From: Algoriphagus aestuarii
GTDB taxonomy: Bacteria > Bacteroidota > Bacteroidia > Cytophagales > Cyclobacteriaceae
DNA length: 64,000 bases
Direction: 5' to 3'
NCBI GenBank assembly: GCA_017051695.1
Contig: JAFIDK010000001.1
Location: 62,001-126,000, forward strand
Part shown: in pieces, positions 46,620 to 55,411 of the stretch
How positions within the stretch are numbered: position 1 is the first letter of the stretch
How the letters are laid out: the number at the start of each line of letters is the position of its first letter
Translations under genes and position numbers: made by a program
Notes under the pieces: model-generated
The model's input: the letters and a program-made list of their open reading frames with translations, nothing else
What the model was told of the DNA's origin: nothing
Databases searched by the model: none

Positions 46620-47594
46620 ATGAAAGCAGACCTTAAACAAATACAAATTCCAATTGAAGCCGAAATGGCTGAGTTTGAGCAGAAGTTTAGAGGGCTTATG
46701 AAAAGTAAGGTCAAACTGCTGGATCACATCATGAATTACATCGTGAAGCGCAAAGGAAAGCAGATGCGTCCGATGTTCGTTTTTTTAACTGCAGGAATTA
46801 CCGGTGAAATCAATGAGTCCACCCACAGAGGAGCTGCGTTAATAGAATTACTTCATACTGCCACGCTGGTCCATGATGATGTCGTCGATGACGCGAATTA
46901 CAGACGTGGTTTTTTCTCCGTAAATGCACTTTGGAAGAATAAAATAGCCGTTTTAGTGGGTGATTATCTTCTTTCCCGAGGTTTGCTTTTGAGCGTTGAC
47001 AATGAAGATTTTCACTTGTTAAAAATCGTCTCCAACACGGTCAAAGAAATGTCCGAAGGAGAATTGCTCCAGATAGCCAAAGCCCGGAAACTTGACATCA
47101 CCGAAGAGGTTTATTATCAGATTATCCGCCAAAAAACTGCCAGTTTGATTGCATCCTGCTGCGCTGTAGGTGCTTCTAGCAATCAAAATGACACAGAGAT
47201 CATAGATCGGATGAGGAATTTTGGAGAGAAAGTAGGAATGGCATTCCAGATCAAAGATGATTTGTTTGATTACGGCGAGGATGAAATCGGGAAACCTGTC
47301 GGCATTGATATCAAAGAAAAGAAAATGACATTGCCATTGATTTTTGCATTGAATCAAAGTGACTGGCTAGAGAAAAGAAGAATCATCAGTCTCATTCGAA
47401 ATAAAAGCGAAGATAAAAAAGCAGTGAATGAGGTGATCGACTATGTTAAAAGGAGCGGTGGACTTGACTATGCCAAAAGCGTCATGAATCGTTTTTATCA
47501 GGAAGCTCTGGAAATACTCAGTACATTCCCTGATTCAGAATACAAGAAATCTCTTTCCAATTTAGTGAGCTTCACTATAGAGAGGAAAAAATAA
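46620..47594 (+). CDS. Polyprenyl diphosphate synthase
   Basis: This 324-residue all-alpha prenyltransferase extends farnesyl diphosphate with isopentenyl units. The two aspartate-rich motifs are HDDVVDDANYRR (first, about residues 84-95) and IKDDLFDYGED (second, about 213-223). The absence of bulky residues just before the first motif (ELLHTATLV) fits a long-chain product, probably the menaquinone side chain as expected for this phylum. It is close to a GT2 gene 69 bases downstream, which may use polyprenyl phosphate. Confidence 0.94.
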   Translation: MKADLKQIQIPIEAEMAEFEQKFRGLMKSKVKLLDHIMNYIVKRKGKQMRPMFVFLTAGITGEINESTHRGAALIELLHTATLVHDDVVDDANYRRGFFSVNALWKNKIAVLVGDYLLSRGLLLSVDNEDFHLLKIVSNTVKEMSEGELLQIAKARKLDITEEVYYQIIRQKTASLIASCCAVGASSNQNDTEIIDRMRNFGEKVGMAFQIKDDLFDYGEDEIGKPVGIDIKEKKMTLPLIFALNQSDWLEKRRIISLIRNKSEDKKAVNEVIDYVKRSGGLDYAKSVMNRFYQEALEILSTFPDSEYKKSLSNLVSFTIERKK

Positions 47595-47662
47595 TAATAT
47601 CAGCACTATCTTTAGTATAGAGCTTTTTCATTCTCAGGGTACTTTTAAACTTAATTTCCAAA

Positions 47663-48619
47663 ATGGAATTAGAAAAAATTTCAGTCATCATTCCTCTTTA
47701 CAATGAGGAAGAGAACATTTCGCATTTAGCAGAGGAAGTTTTTCTAGTTCTTGATCAGATTCCTAACGACTATGAAGTGATTTTGGTCAATGACGGGAGT
47801 GCTGACCTAACTTGGAATTCTATTGAGAAAATCTGTCAGAGGTATAACAAGTTCTCCGGGATTGACCTGGGAGGAAATTTCGGCCAATCCATTGCTTTAA
47901 GAAGTGGGTTTGAGAATTCTACTGGAGACATCATTGTCTTCATGGATGGAGATCTGCAACATAATCCAGCTTACATCCCAAAATTCCTCGCCAAATTAAA
48001 TGAAGGCTACGACATGGTAGGAGGTTCAAAAGAATCCAGACCGGAAGGGTTTATCCAAAGTAAGCTATCCAGCATAGCCCATTACCTGATTTTTAAGATC
48101 ACCAACGCTAAAATGCAATACTATGCTGCAACATTCCGTGTGTATCGTCGGTTTCTTTTAGAGAATACAAACATTTTAAAAGATACACACCGTTTTTTAG
48201 CTGCGATTCTTGCCACCAAGGGTGTAAGACAAACAGAAATCCCTATTTCTATCCGCTCGAGACATGCCGGAAAAAGCAACTACAAAATGACCAAGCTCTT
48301 TTCAGTAATCATTGACCTAGTCTTTTTGAAATTTGCTGTAAGTTATATGAACAAACCCTTTAGATTGTTTGGTTTCTTTGGTTTACTGATTTTTCTCACT
48401 GGTCTGATACCTGTGATTTATTTCATTTTCGGTTCTTTATTCCTCAGTTTCAACCTCAGCGCTGACTACCTTTCTGAGTTTTTGTTTTCCATATTCTTTA
48501 TTCTGATCGGAATCCTAATGATCAGTTTTGGGATAGTGGCAGAAATCGGTATTCATAATTATTATTCAGGGAAGGAAATCAGCCCCTATTCCATCAGAAA
48601 GAAAACTCCAAAACCGTGA
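47663..48619 (+). CDS. GT2 glycosyltransferase with membrane tail (ArnC/DPM-like)
   Basis: This 318-residue protein has an N-terminal GT-A domain with SVIIPLYNEEENI, VNDGSADLTW and FMDGDLQHNP (DxD-like metal site, about residues 93-96). Two C-terminal transmembrane segments follow (about 232-260 and 275-298). This is the layout of dolichol- or undecaprenyl-phosphate glycosyltransferases such as ArnC. It would move a sugar onto a polyprenyl phosphate on the cytoplasmic face. It overlaps the next gene by 4 bases. Confidence 0.9.
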   Translation: MELEKISVIIPLYNEEENISHLAEEVFLVLDQIPNDYEVILVNDGSADLTWNSIEKICQRYNKFSGIDLGGNFGQSIALRSGFENSTGDIIVFMDGDLQHNPAYIPKFLAKLNEGYDMVGGSKESRPEGFIQSKLSSIAHYLIFKITNAKMQYYAATFRVYRRFLLENTNILKDTHRFLAAILATKGVRQTEIPISIRSRHAGKSNYKMTKLFSVIIDLVFLKFAVSYMNKPFRLFGFFGLLIFLTGLIPVIYFIFGSLFLSFNLSADYLSEFLFSIFFILIGILMISFGIVAEIGIHNYYSGKEISPYSIRKKTPKP

Positions 48620-49425
48620 ATAAAGCATTAATTATCAACGCAGATGATTTTGGCTTTGACTCTGAGGCGACAGAGGCAATTTTAGAACTTTTGGAAAATA
48701 AAAAAATCTCCAGCACAACTGTGATGGCGAATTTGGTCAAATTAAAAGACCTTGAATTATTAAAAAATATTCCAAATATAGGGACAGGAATTCATCTCAA
48801 TATAATAGATGGGGCCCCACTCAGTAACCCATCCAAAATTCCTAATTTAACTCAAGCCGATGGGACTTTTTTAGGAGCAAAAGGACTGATAAAAAATGCG
48901 ATTTTGGGTAAAATCACATTTGACGAAGTGTTTCTAGAAACAAAAGCACAATTAGAATTTTTAGTAAGAAATGGGATCAAAATCACCCATGCAGATAGTC
49001 ATCAACATGCCCATCACTATCCTGTCCTGGGTAGGATGATCCAAAGGGCACTCATCAAACTGGGGATAAAAAAAATCAGAAACTCCAAACCATTTGCTGC
49101 AGATACTACATTCAGGTCTGTTCTTCTGCAATCTTTTACTTTTTTCAACCCTGTAAAAGCCAAAGAATTTATTGCTCCTGAAGGTATCATCTCCAATTTT
49201 TCATTCGGTCAAGAAATATCAAGACCTTCCTTTCAGGACTCATTGCAAAGCAGTTTTCGAAAGGCTAAGACTCTCGAATTCATGACCCACCCAGCTTTAA
49301 ATTCACGCCCTGACTCTTATCTAAAAAGGCAAGAAGAGTACTTATTTTGGAAAAATGAACCTGTTGAAGAAATTCTAAAAAGCAGGGAGATTTCGTTGAT
49401 TCATTATGGAAACCTTAATTCTTAA
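48616..49425 (+). CDS. ChbG/HpnK family carbohydrate deacetylase (YdjC-like)
   Basis: This 269-residue protein has the YdjC fold motifs: metal ligand Asp pair in LIINADDFGFDSEAT (about residues 5-19), the glycine-rich GIHLNIIDGAPL with its His (about 60), and a metal-binding HADSHQHAHHYP (about 127-138). Members deacetylate N-acetylated amino sugars, such as diacetylchitobiose or hopanoid glucosamine. Translational coupling to the GT2 gene suggests that it trims a lipid-linked amino sugar. That is inference. The end lies 2 bases from the convergent thrC gene. Confidence 0.9.
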   Translation: MNKALIINADDFGFDSEATEAILELLENKKISSTTVMANLVKLKDLELLKNIPNIGTGIHLNIIDGAPLSNPSKIPNLTQADGTFLGAKGLIKNAILGKITFDEVFLETKAQLEFLVRNGIKITHADSHQHAHHYPVLGRMIQRALIKLGIKKIRNSKPFAADTTFRSVLLQSFTFFNPVKAKEFIAPEGIISNFSFGQEISRPSFQDSLQSSFRKAKTLEFMTHPALNSRPDSYLKRQEEYLFWKNEPVEEILKSREISLIHYGNLNS

Positions 49426-49427
49426 TT

Positions 49428-50726
49428 CTAATACTTTAACCTTAAATAGGTTTTGAATTCCTCAAAGTCATTTTGGATCGGCTTCACTTTTTTCTCACCT
49501 TCCATAAAAGCAGCAAGCCTCTCTGGCAAAGTCAGCTTCAAGTCTAAGGCCTTCTCCACTGTTTCACGAAATTTACCTGGATGTGCAGTTTCCAAAAACA
49601 CCCCTTGGTAACCTGAATTTTCTCCTATAAAATCCTTTAGTCCTTTATACCCCACTGCTCCATGGGGATCGAGGGTATAGCCTGAATCGAAAACTTCTTG
49701 CATCACAGCTACTGTTTCTTGATCTGAATAGAAGTAGCCTTTGACATATTCTTTGAGCTGATTCTCGTCTCCTCCGAAAAGTGCCAATAGCCTTGGAAAA
49801 TTACTTGGATTCCCAACATCCATGCTATTGCTGATAGTTTGGATTGAAGCCATTGCTTTAAATTCAGCCCCTCTCAAATAATCAGGAACTACTTTATTGA
49901 CATTAGTAGCAGCCACAAAGTGATCAATTGGCAAGCCCATGCGCTGAGCCAGAATCCCTGCAGCTATATTTCCAAAATTTCCACTTGGGACGGAGAATAC
50001 TACTTTTTTGCCATTTTTTGGCATGCGAGAAAAGGCGTAGAAATAATACAAAGCCTGAGGAATCCATCTTGCAATATTGATGGAGTTCGCTGAGGTCAAT
50101 AGTAAATTTTCATTTAAATCTGGATCTAAAAATGCTTCTTTGACCATGCGTTGACAGTCATCAAAAACCCCATCTACTTCGAGGGCAGTAATATTCTGCC
50201 CCAAAGTGGTGAATTGCTTTTCCTGAAGCTCGCTAACTTTTCCTTTTGGAAACAAAATAATCACTTCCACTCCTTCCACACCTAAAAACCCATTTGCAAC
50301 AGCACTTCCAGTATCACCTGAAGTCGCTACCAAAACTCTTACTTGTTTATCCGAATCTGCCAGTAACAAACTCATTAATTTGGAACAAAACCTTGCTCCA
50401 AAATCCTTAAAGGCAAGTGTTGGACCATGAAAAAGCTCCAGACTATATACATCTTTTTCCACCTCTACTATTGGCGCATCAAAAGTCAAGGTATGATCCA
50501 CTAAAGAGTGAATTTGGTCTTCCGTTAAATCCTCAGAAAAAATAGCGCTGATTACTTCATACCCGATTTCCTTAAAACTCTTCTCATGTAGTTTTCCAAA
50601 GAATTCCTTCGAAAGGACAGGAATTCTTTCAGGCATATACAACCCTTGGTCAGGAGCGAGCCCTTTGATGACGGCTTCTGACAAACTCACTTGGTGTTGA
50701 GGATTATTCGTACTGTAAAACTTCAT
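49428..50726 (-). CDS. thrC: Threonine synthase
   Basis: This 432-residue PLP enzyme converts O-phosphohomoserine to threonine. The PLP lysine is in HGPTLAFKDFGARF (about residues 105-118), and the phosphate-binding region is ATSGDTGSAVANGF. It is the last gene of thrABC, 6 bases after thrB. The length and the N-terminal motif MKFYSTNNPQHQVSLSEAV agree with the shorter bacterial class. Confidence 0.97.
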   Translation of the reverse strand: MKFYSTNNPQHQVSLSEAVIKGLAPDQGLYMPERIPVLSKEFFGKLHEKSFKEIGYEVISAIFSEDLTEDQIHSLVDHTLTFDAPIVEVEKDVYSLELFHGPTLAFKDFGARFCSKLMSLLLADSDKQVRVLVATSGDTGSAVANGFLGVEGVEVIILFPKGKVSELQEKQFTTLGQNITALEVDGVFDDCQRMVKEAFLDPDLNENLLLTSANSINIARWIPQALYYFYAFSRMPKNGKKVVFSVPSGNFGNIAAGILAQRMGLPIDHFVAATNVNKVVPDYLRGAEFKAMASIQTISNSMDVGNPSNFPRLLALFGGDENQLKEYVKGYFYSDQETVAVMQEVFDSGYTLDPHGAVGYKGLKDFIGENSGYQGVFLETAHPGKFRETVEKALDLKLTLPERLAAFMEGEKKVKPIQNDFEEFKTYLRLKY

Positions 50727-50732
50727 AGACTA

Positions 50733-51671
50733 TTATTTTTCTTCGAGCACATAGGCTCCCACAGTATTAATAGCAGAGAAATGGACATCTACACCTAATC
50801 CTATTGCCTGATAGATTTCCTCTGCGGCTTTGGCCATTTCTTTGGATTTATCCGCTCCTTCAGATAATGCAAAAAGTGTGGGACCGGAACCGGAAATCCC
50901 CATTCCAAGAGCTCCAGCTCCTTTTAATGCTTCTCTTACCTCATAAAACCCGGGAATCAAAACAGCTCTGTAAGGTTCTGCAATCACATCTCTCATCGAT
51001 CTGGAAATCAGACCAAAATCCTGCTGGTACAATCCCGCAATAAATCCCGCTACATTCCCGGACTGGATAGTCGAGTGCTTCAAAGGGATTGAATCCCGAA
51101 GGACACTTCTGGAATCTGAAGTATTCAGCTGAAAATGGGGATGGAGCAACGTACAATACAAGCCTTCTGGAACCGGAAGTTTGATCACATCTAAAGGATG
51201 ATAATCTCTGATCAGCACAAAACCACCAAGTAAACTAGGAGCAACATTATCAGCATGTCCGGCACCACAGGCTGCTTTTTCTGCGACAATAGCAAACGGT
51301 AGGAGATCCTTTTTCTCAAATGGATCACCCAAAAGCCTATTTGCTGCTACTAATGCAGCAACGGCACTCGCAGCACTGGACCCCATTCCTGAGCCAAGTG
51401 GAAGTCCTTTTCGCAAAGAAATGTCCATTCCTACCTGCTTCCCAAAACTATCCAGCATCGCTTGTATGGCAACAGCACAAGTGTTTTTCTCAACTTCCCA
51501 AGGGAGTTTTCCTCCATCTTCCTCTATAGATATGACTTTTAGCCCAGGCTTGTCACGTAGTGAAACTTCTACATAATCGCCCATGGCATCGATCGCAAAT
51601 CCCAGGATATCAAAACCACAGGACACGTTGGCAACAGTAGCTGGCGCAAAAGCTTTGACAGATTTCATCAC
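50733..51671 (-). CDS. thrB: Homoserine kinase
   Basis: This 312-residue GHMP-family kinase phosphorylates homoserine. The ATP loop is LPLGSGMGSSAASAVAAL (about residues 87-104), the N-terminal motif is APATVANVSCGFDILGFAID, and the late GHMP motif is GISGSGPTLFAL. It overlaps thrA by 4 bases (ATGA arrangement), so translation is coupled. Confidence 0.97.
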   Translation of the reverse strand: MMKSVKAFAPATVANVSCGFDILGFAIDAMGDYVEVSLRDKPGLKVISIEEDGGKLPWEVEKNTCAVAIQAMLDSFGKQVGMDISLRKGLPLGSGMGSSAASAVAALVAANRLLGDPFEKKDLLPFAIVAEKAACGAGHADNVAPSLLGGFVLIRDYHPLDVIKLPVPEGLYCTLLHPHFQLNTSDSRSVLRDSIPLKHSTIQSGNVAGFIAGLYQQDFGLISRSMRDVIAEPYRAVLIPGFYEVREALKGAGALGMGISGSGPTLFALSEGADKSKEMAKAAEEIYQAIGLGVDVHFSAINTVGAYVLEEK

Positions 51672-54118
51672 TCCCGGGTATAGTTTCCTATTCTGATCAC
51701 ATCCGCAAATACTCCAGCAGCAGTTACATCCGCTCCTGCACCAGGACCTCTGATTATCATAGGGAAATCATGATATCTTTCAGTGGTCAGCAAAATCATA
51801 TTATCACTTCCTTGGAGGCTACTAAAAGGGTGTTCTACTTTCAATGAATTCAAGCCGACTTTCGCTGATCCGTTTTCCAAAGTTGCCATAAACCGAAGCT
51901 TTTCTCCCTTTTCTTTGGCTTCTTCTCTTACTTTTTCAAAATGTGAATCATGGCCTTTTAGTTTTTCAAAGAACTCATCTACAGAGGCCGTTTCCACACA
52001 ATCCTCCGGCACCATCCCTTCGACAGTAACAGAATCAAATTCTAGTGTCTGCTCAGCCTCTCTGCCCAAAATCAGAATCTTTCTGGCCACATCCATTCCG
52101 CTCAAATCGTCTCTTGGATCGGGCTCTGTATATCCTTTGTCTTTGGCTATTCTTACTACTTCAGAAAAAGAAGCTCCTTTTTCGAATTCAGAGAAAATGA
52201 AGTTCATCGAACCACTTAAAACCGCCTCAATTTTGATCACACGATCGCCTGAGAGCATTAAATCCTGAAGGGTATTGATGACCGGTAGACCTGCAGCCAC
52301 ATTGGTTTCATAGAGGAATTTCACCCCACGCTTTTTAGCGATTTTCTTCAAAGCCAGGTATTGTTCCATTGAACCAGAATTGGCTTTCTTGTTTGGAGTG
52401 ACTATTCCGATTTTGGCTTCAAGAATCCTCGAATAGGTGTTTGCTACTTCCAAAGAAGCGGTACAATCCACCATGACCGAGTTGGAGAAGTTCATCTGCT
52501 CCATGGTCTCAATAAATTTATTCAAATTCATTTTTTGATCTCCTGAGCCCAATTGATGTGGGTTTTTGAGATCGAAACCGTCTTCATGAAAAGCCATGTA
52601 TCGGCTATTGGCAAGACCATGGATCTGAATATCCAACATGCTATCTTGCTGCAGCTTTTCCTGCTGTGAAGCGATCATCCGGATCAAAGCTTGACCGATC
52701 AGACCTGTACCGATCAGGAACACGTGCAACACCTTATTCTCCGATAAGAAAAACGCTTCATGCAGTGCATTCAACGCCTTCTGCAGATCAGCCTGCGGAA
52801 TAACAGCTGAAATATTCAGTTCTGAACTTCCCTGAGCGATTGCCGCAACATTGATATTATTTCTTCCCAAAGCTCTGAACATACGGCCAGATGCCCCAGG
52901 ATTGTGTTTCATATTTTCACCTACGACTGCCACCGTAGAAAACCCATGAAGAAGATTGACTTCTTCCATTTCTCCTGATTTGATTTCATAGTGAAATTCC
53001 TTTTCCACTGCTTCTTTGGCTAAGTATGCCTCATCCGTTTTGATGGCCAAACAGATGCTGTGCTCCGAAGATGCCTGAGAAATCAACACGATATTTACTT
53101 CGGCTTCCGCCAAAGCTTTGAAAACACGACTTGTACCCGAGACCGATTCAATCAGGCCTGCCCCTTGTACCGTCACGATAGAGATATTGGACATGGAACT
53201 GATTCCTTTGATCAATGCCTCTTTGGTGACTTCGGCGTTTATTTTCGTCCCTGGGTTTTCCGGCTCAAAAGTGTTTTTGATGTAAATCGGAATATTCCGT
53301 TTCATAGCCGGCTGCATCGTGGCTGGGAAAATCACCTTTGCCCCAAAATGCGAGAGTTCCATGGCTTCATTATAACTTAGCTGGGGAACTGTAAAAGCAG
53401 TATATACCAATCGAGGATCAGAAGTCAAAACCCCTGAAACATCGGTCCAGATTTCGAGGTCTTCAGCTTCCAAAGCACCTGCAAAAATCGATGCGGTATA
53501 GTCAGATCCAGATCTTCCTAGTGTGGTAGTTTCACCTTTTGAAGTGGAAGCGATAAATCCGGTAATGACTTTAATCCCATCATTTTTACCAAAATAGCTT
53601 CTGATAAGCGCATTGGTGGTTTCAAAATCCACTCTAGCCTGACCAAATCGGTCATTGGTACGGATTACTTCTCTCGCATCCAAAAACTGGGTTTTAAGTC
53701 CTTTTCCGGCCAAAGCTTCAGAAAGAATAAAAGCAGAAAGTCTTTCTCCAAAGCTAGCCACATAGTCCAATGTCCTGGGGGAGTTTTCCTTGATCAAATA
53801 AATCCCATGGAAAAGGTCTTCCAATTCTTTGAAACGAACCTTTACATAGGTCATCACAGTGGATTGGTTCTGGACAGAAATAAGTTGTCTCACCAAGTCC
53901 AGATGCTTTTCTTCTAAAGTTTGTAAAGTATCTCTATAAGCTTGATCACCTTCTCTGGCAAGTTGGGAAATTTTCAAAAGGCTTTCCGTGACACCACCAA
54001 ATGCAGAAAAAACAATGGCTATTTCATGTTTTCTGAGCTTTTCCTCAATGATGGAAAATACTTTCTTGATGTTTTCGGGGTTCGCTACGGATGAACCTCC
54101 AAACTTGATGACTTTCAT
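51668..54118 (-). CDS. thrA: Bifunctional aspartokinase/homoserine dehydrogenase
   Basis: This 816-residue fusion catalyses the first and third steps of threonine synthesis. The aspartokinase half (about 1-285) has VIKFGGSSVANPENI and TTLGRSGSDYTASIFA. Two ACT-type regulatory segments lie at about 310-460. The homoserine dehydrogenase half (about 465-816) starts with FLIGTGLIGQALIRM and has the conserved LSGSMNFIFSEFEKG and KGYTEPDPRDDLSGMD. It heads the thrABC operon and is preceded by a short Thr-rich reading frame (54201-54236, possibly from 54314), which suggests attenuation by threonine supply. Confidence 0.97.
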   Translation of the reverse strand: MKVIKFGGSSVANPENIKKVFSIIEEKLRKHEIAIVFSAFGGVTESLLKISQLAREGDQAYRDTLQTLEEKHLDLVRQLISVQNQSTVMTYVKVRFKELEDLFHGIYLIKENSPRTLDYVASFGERLSAFILSEALAGKGLKTQFLDAREVIRTNDRFGQARVDFETTNALIRSYFGKNDGIKVITGFIASTSKGETTTLGRSGSDYTASIFAGALEAEDLEIWTDVSGVLTSDPRLVYTAFTVPQLSYNEAMELSHFGAKVIFPATMQPAMKRNIPIYIKNTFEPENPGTKINAEVTKEALIKGISSMSNISIVTVQGAGLIESVSGTSRVFKALAEAEVNIVLISQASSEHSICLAIKTDEAYLAKEAVEKEFHYEIKSGEMEEVNLLHGFSTVAVVGENMKHNPGASGRMFRALGRNNINVAAIAQGSSELNISAVIPQADLQKALNALHEAFFLSENKVLHVFLIGTGLIGQALIRMIASQQEKLQQDSMLDIQIHGLANSRYMAFHEDGFDLKNPHQLGSGDQKMNLNKFIETMEQMNFSNSVMVDCTASLEVANTYSRILEAKIGIVTPNKKANSGSMEQYLALKKIAKKRGVKFLYETNVAAGLPVINTLQDLMLSGDRVIKIEAVLSGSMNFIFSEFEKGASFSEVVRIAKDKGYTEPDPRDDLSGMDVARKILILGREAEQTLEFDSVTVEGMVPEDCVETASVDEFFEKLKGHDSHFEKVREEAKEKGEKLRFMATLENGSAKVGLNSLKVEHPFSSLQGSDNMILLTTERYHDFPMIIRGPGAGADVTAAGVFADVIRIGNYTRE

Positions 54119-54142
54119 AAAGAATTTTGAAATAAGTTTTTT

Positions 54143-54209
54143 AAACTAAAACGGGCCATAAAAGACCAAAAGGGCGGGTACTACTGATTTTTGAACGGGA
54201 TCACCCCGT
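54143..54209 (-). promoter_or_regulatory. Possible attenuator region before thrA
   Basis: On the minus strand ACGGG at 54209-54205, within the leader peptide codons, can pair either with the nearby TCCCGT (54200-54195) or with the distant GCCCGT (54156-54151), which is followed by TTTAGTTT. The two choices exclude each other, which is the logic of an attenuator. The distant stem is short with a loop of about 50 bases, so a real terminator is doubtful. It could also be a Rho-dependent or translational device. Confidence 0.3.
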
Positions 54210-54236
54210 AATGGTGGTGAACATTCCGGTAGACAT
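54201..54236 (-). CDS. Putative threonine leader peptide of thrABC
   Basis: The minus strand encodes MSTGMFTTITG and a TGA stop, 82 bases before the thrA ATG. Four of eleven residues are threonine, with an isoleucine in Thr-Thr-Ile-Thr, the same core as the E. coli thrL peptide. An in-frame ATG at 54314 would extend it to 37 residues. The Thr codons overlap two competing small stems: TCACC (54220-54216) with GGTGA (54205-54201), and ACGGGG (54209-54204) with TCCCGT (54200-54195). A classical attenuator terminator is not clear. This is a direct reading of the bases, but its function is inference. Confidence 0.6.
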   Translation of the reverse strand: MSTGMFTTITG

Positions 54237-54247
54237 AAAAAAAGATG

Positions 54248-54268
54248 TACGTGCAACTGTTCCACGTA
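54248..54268. promoter_or_regulatory. 21-bp near-perfect palindrome upstream of the thr leader
   Basis: TACGTG-C-AAC-T-GTT-C-CACGTA is symmetric except for the centre and one C/C position. On the minus strand it is followed by CATC and a run of seven T, directly before the leader ATG. It could be an operator for a dimeric regulator or a transcription terminator controlling entry into the leader. The remaining bases up to the META gene (54269-54534) show no other structure that I can support. Confidence 0.45.
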
Positions 54269-54534
54269 AACTGTAGAGGTTTTCTGAAACTGAACTATGT
54301 GCTGCAAATACCATATCCGAAGAATTGACAGGACAATCTTAAGACCAAAATTTTGATATGCCAAACAATCCTTTGTAGTTTTTCAAAAAAGTCAGACATT
54401 CTTTAATAATTAGACAAAAAAATCAGGTTTTTACCCTAAAAACATCTGGTATTTTTCGACATTTCCATAAAACCCAAAAGAGTATTTGGTTTGAAAAATC
54501 CCTAACTTATCATTCAGAAAAACTCCAATCAATA

Positions 54535-54972
54535 ATGAAAGCTTTTAGGATTTTCCCCGTATTATTTTTGGCATTTCTGCTGATTCATTGTAAACCCATT
54601 CAGAAAACAGCAGTAGGCATGCTGATACAAAATCAATGGGAACTTCAAAGTCTTCGTGGAAGTACAGATCTGAAGAATCTATTTCCATCAAGTCTCCCGT
54701 TTTTTGATTTCGATGAAGCAGGAAAATTGAGTGGCTTTACTGGCTGTAATAATTTTTCGGGACTTTATAGCCTAGAAGGAAAAGACTTGAAACTTGACCC
54801 TGGTGCGATTACCCAAAAAGCCTGTTTAGGTGAAGGAGAGAATCAGTTTTTGGAAGCGATTAAGCAGGTAAACACTTTTAGTGGAGATGCAGGAAAACTA
54901 ATTTTAGCCGGAGAATCTGGTGAATTGATGCGTTTAATCCCAAAAAATCAGGAAGTTAAACCAGCACATTGA
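54535..54972 (+). CDS. META domain lipoprotein
   Basis: This 145-residue protein has a lipoprotein signal with lipobox LLIHC (Cys at about residue 19). The META (HslJ-like) domain is visible as LIQNQWELQSLRGS, then FTGCNNFSGLYSLEGKDLKL and the cysteine-bearing ITQKACLGEGENQFLEAI. Members are envelope proteins of unclear function, sometimes linked to motility or stress. Its 3' end overlaps the convergent Gre-like gene by 17 bases. Confidence 0.9.
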   Translation: MKAFRIFPVLFLAFLLIHCKPIQKTAVGMLIQNQWELQSLRGSTDLKNLFPSSLPFFDFDEAGKLSGFTGCNNFSGLYSLEGKDLKLDPGAITQKACLGEGENQFLEAIKQVNTFSGDAGKLILAGESGELMRLIPKNQEVKPAH

Positions 54973-55411
54973 TTGGTTTACTTTGACCACGGAAGGAAAC
55001 TGTTTCCATTTTCTCTTTCCCCAACAACGCCTGGCCTAATGGAGAGTTTTTACTCAATAGAAAAACCTTTCTATCCTCGACAGTAACCTGACCAATACTG
55101 GAAGAAATCAATAGCCAATCTTCTCCCCAACGCAACAGACTACCTTCTGAAACTCTCTGTAAAGGTTTACAAGTATCGTATAAGTGGTGCATTTCCAACA
55201 GGAATGATTGATTTTGCTTAAACTGATTTTCGACTTTTCCGATCTCCTGTCGGATCATTTCACGGCCGGTTTCATATTTATCACCTGCTGAGCTTTTAGT
55301 ATCCTCATGGATGCTTTGTGAGAGAGACTTTAACTCTGATTCCAATAGAGTTTTCCGCTGGTTCAATAGGTCAAAAGCAGCTTGAAAAACCTGTGATTTA
55401 AATTCATTCAT
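54956..55411 (-). CDS. GreA/GreB-like transcription factor
   Basis: This 151-residue protein has a GreA-like plan: an N-terminal coiled coil (about residues 10-100, for example LLESELKSLSQSIHEDTKSS and QEIGKVENQFKQN) and a C-terminal domain ending in SKNSPLGQALLGKEKMETVSF, which matches the Gre C-terminal signature. In the coiled-coil tip, the typical acidic pair seems to be replaced by EDTKSSAGDKYETGREM, so RNA cleavage activity is not certain. Related proteins in this phylum are annotated as Gre-family. It probably binds the secondary channel of RNA polymerase. It overlaps two convergent neighbours in a compact way. Confidence 0.8.
   Translation of the reverse strand: MNEFKSQVFQAAFDLLNQRKTLLESELKSLSQSIHEDTKSSAGDKYETGREMIRQEIGKVENQFKQNQSFLLEMHHLYDTCKPLQRVSEGSLLRWGEDWLLISSSIGQVTVEDRKVFLLSKNSPLGQALLGKEKMETVSFRGQSKPINVLV

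Noticed and set aside
51783-52268. A 161-codon plus-strand frame inside thrA
   Set aside because: Serine-rich antisense translation within a well-conserved homoserine dehydrogenase domain; no start context or family.
54146-54364. A 72-codon minus-strand frame upstream of thrA
   Set aside because: It is in a different frame from the Thr-rich leader, has no family features, and its stop lies close to thrA by chance. The Thr-rich frame is better supported.
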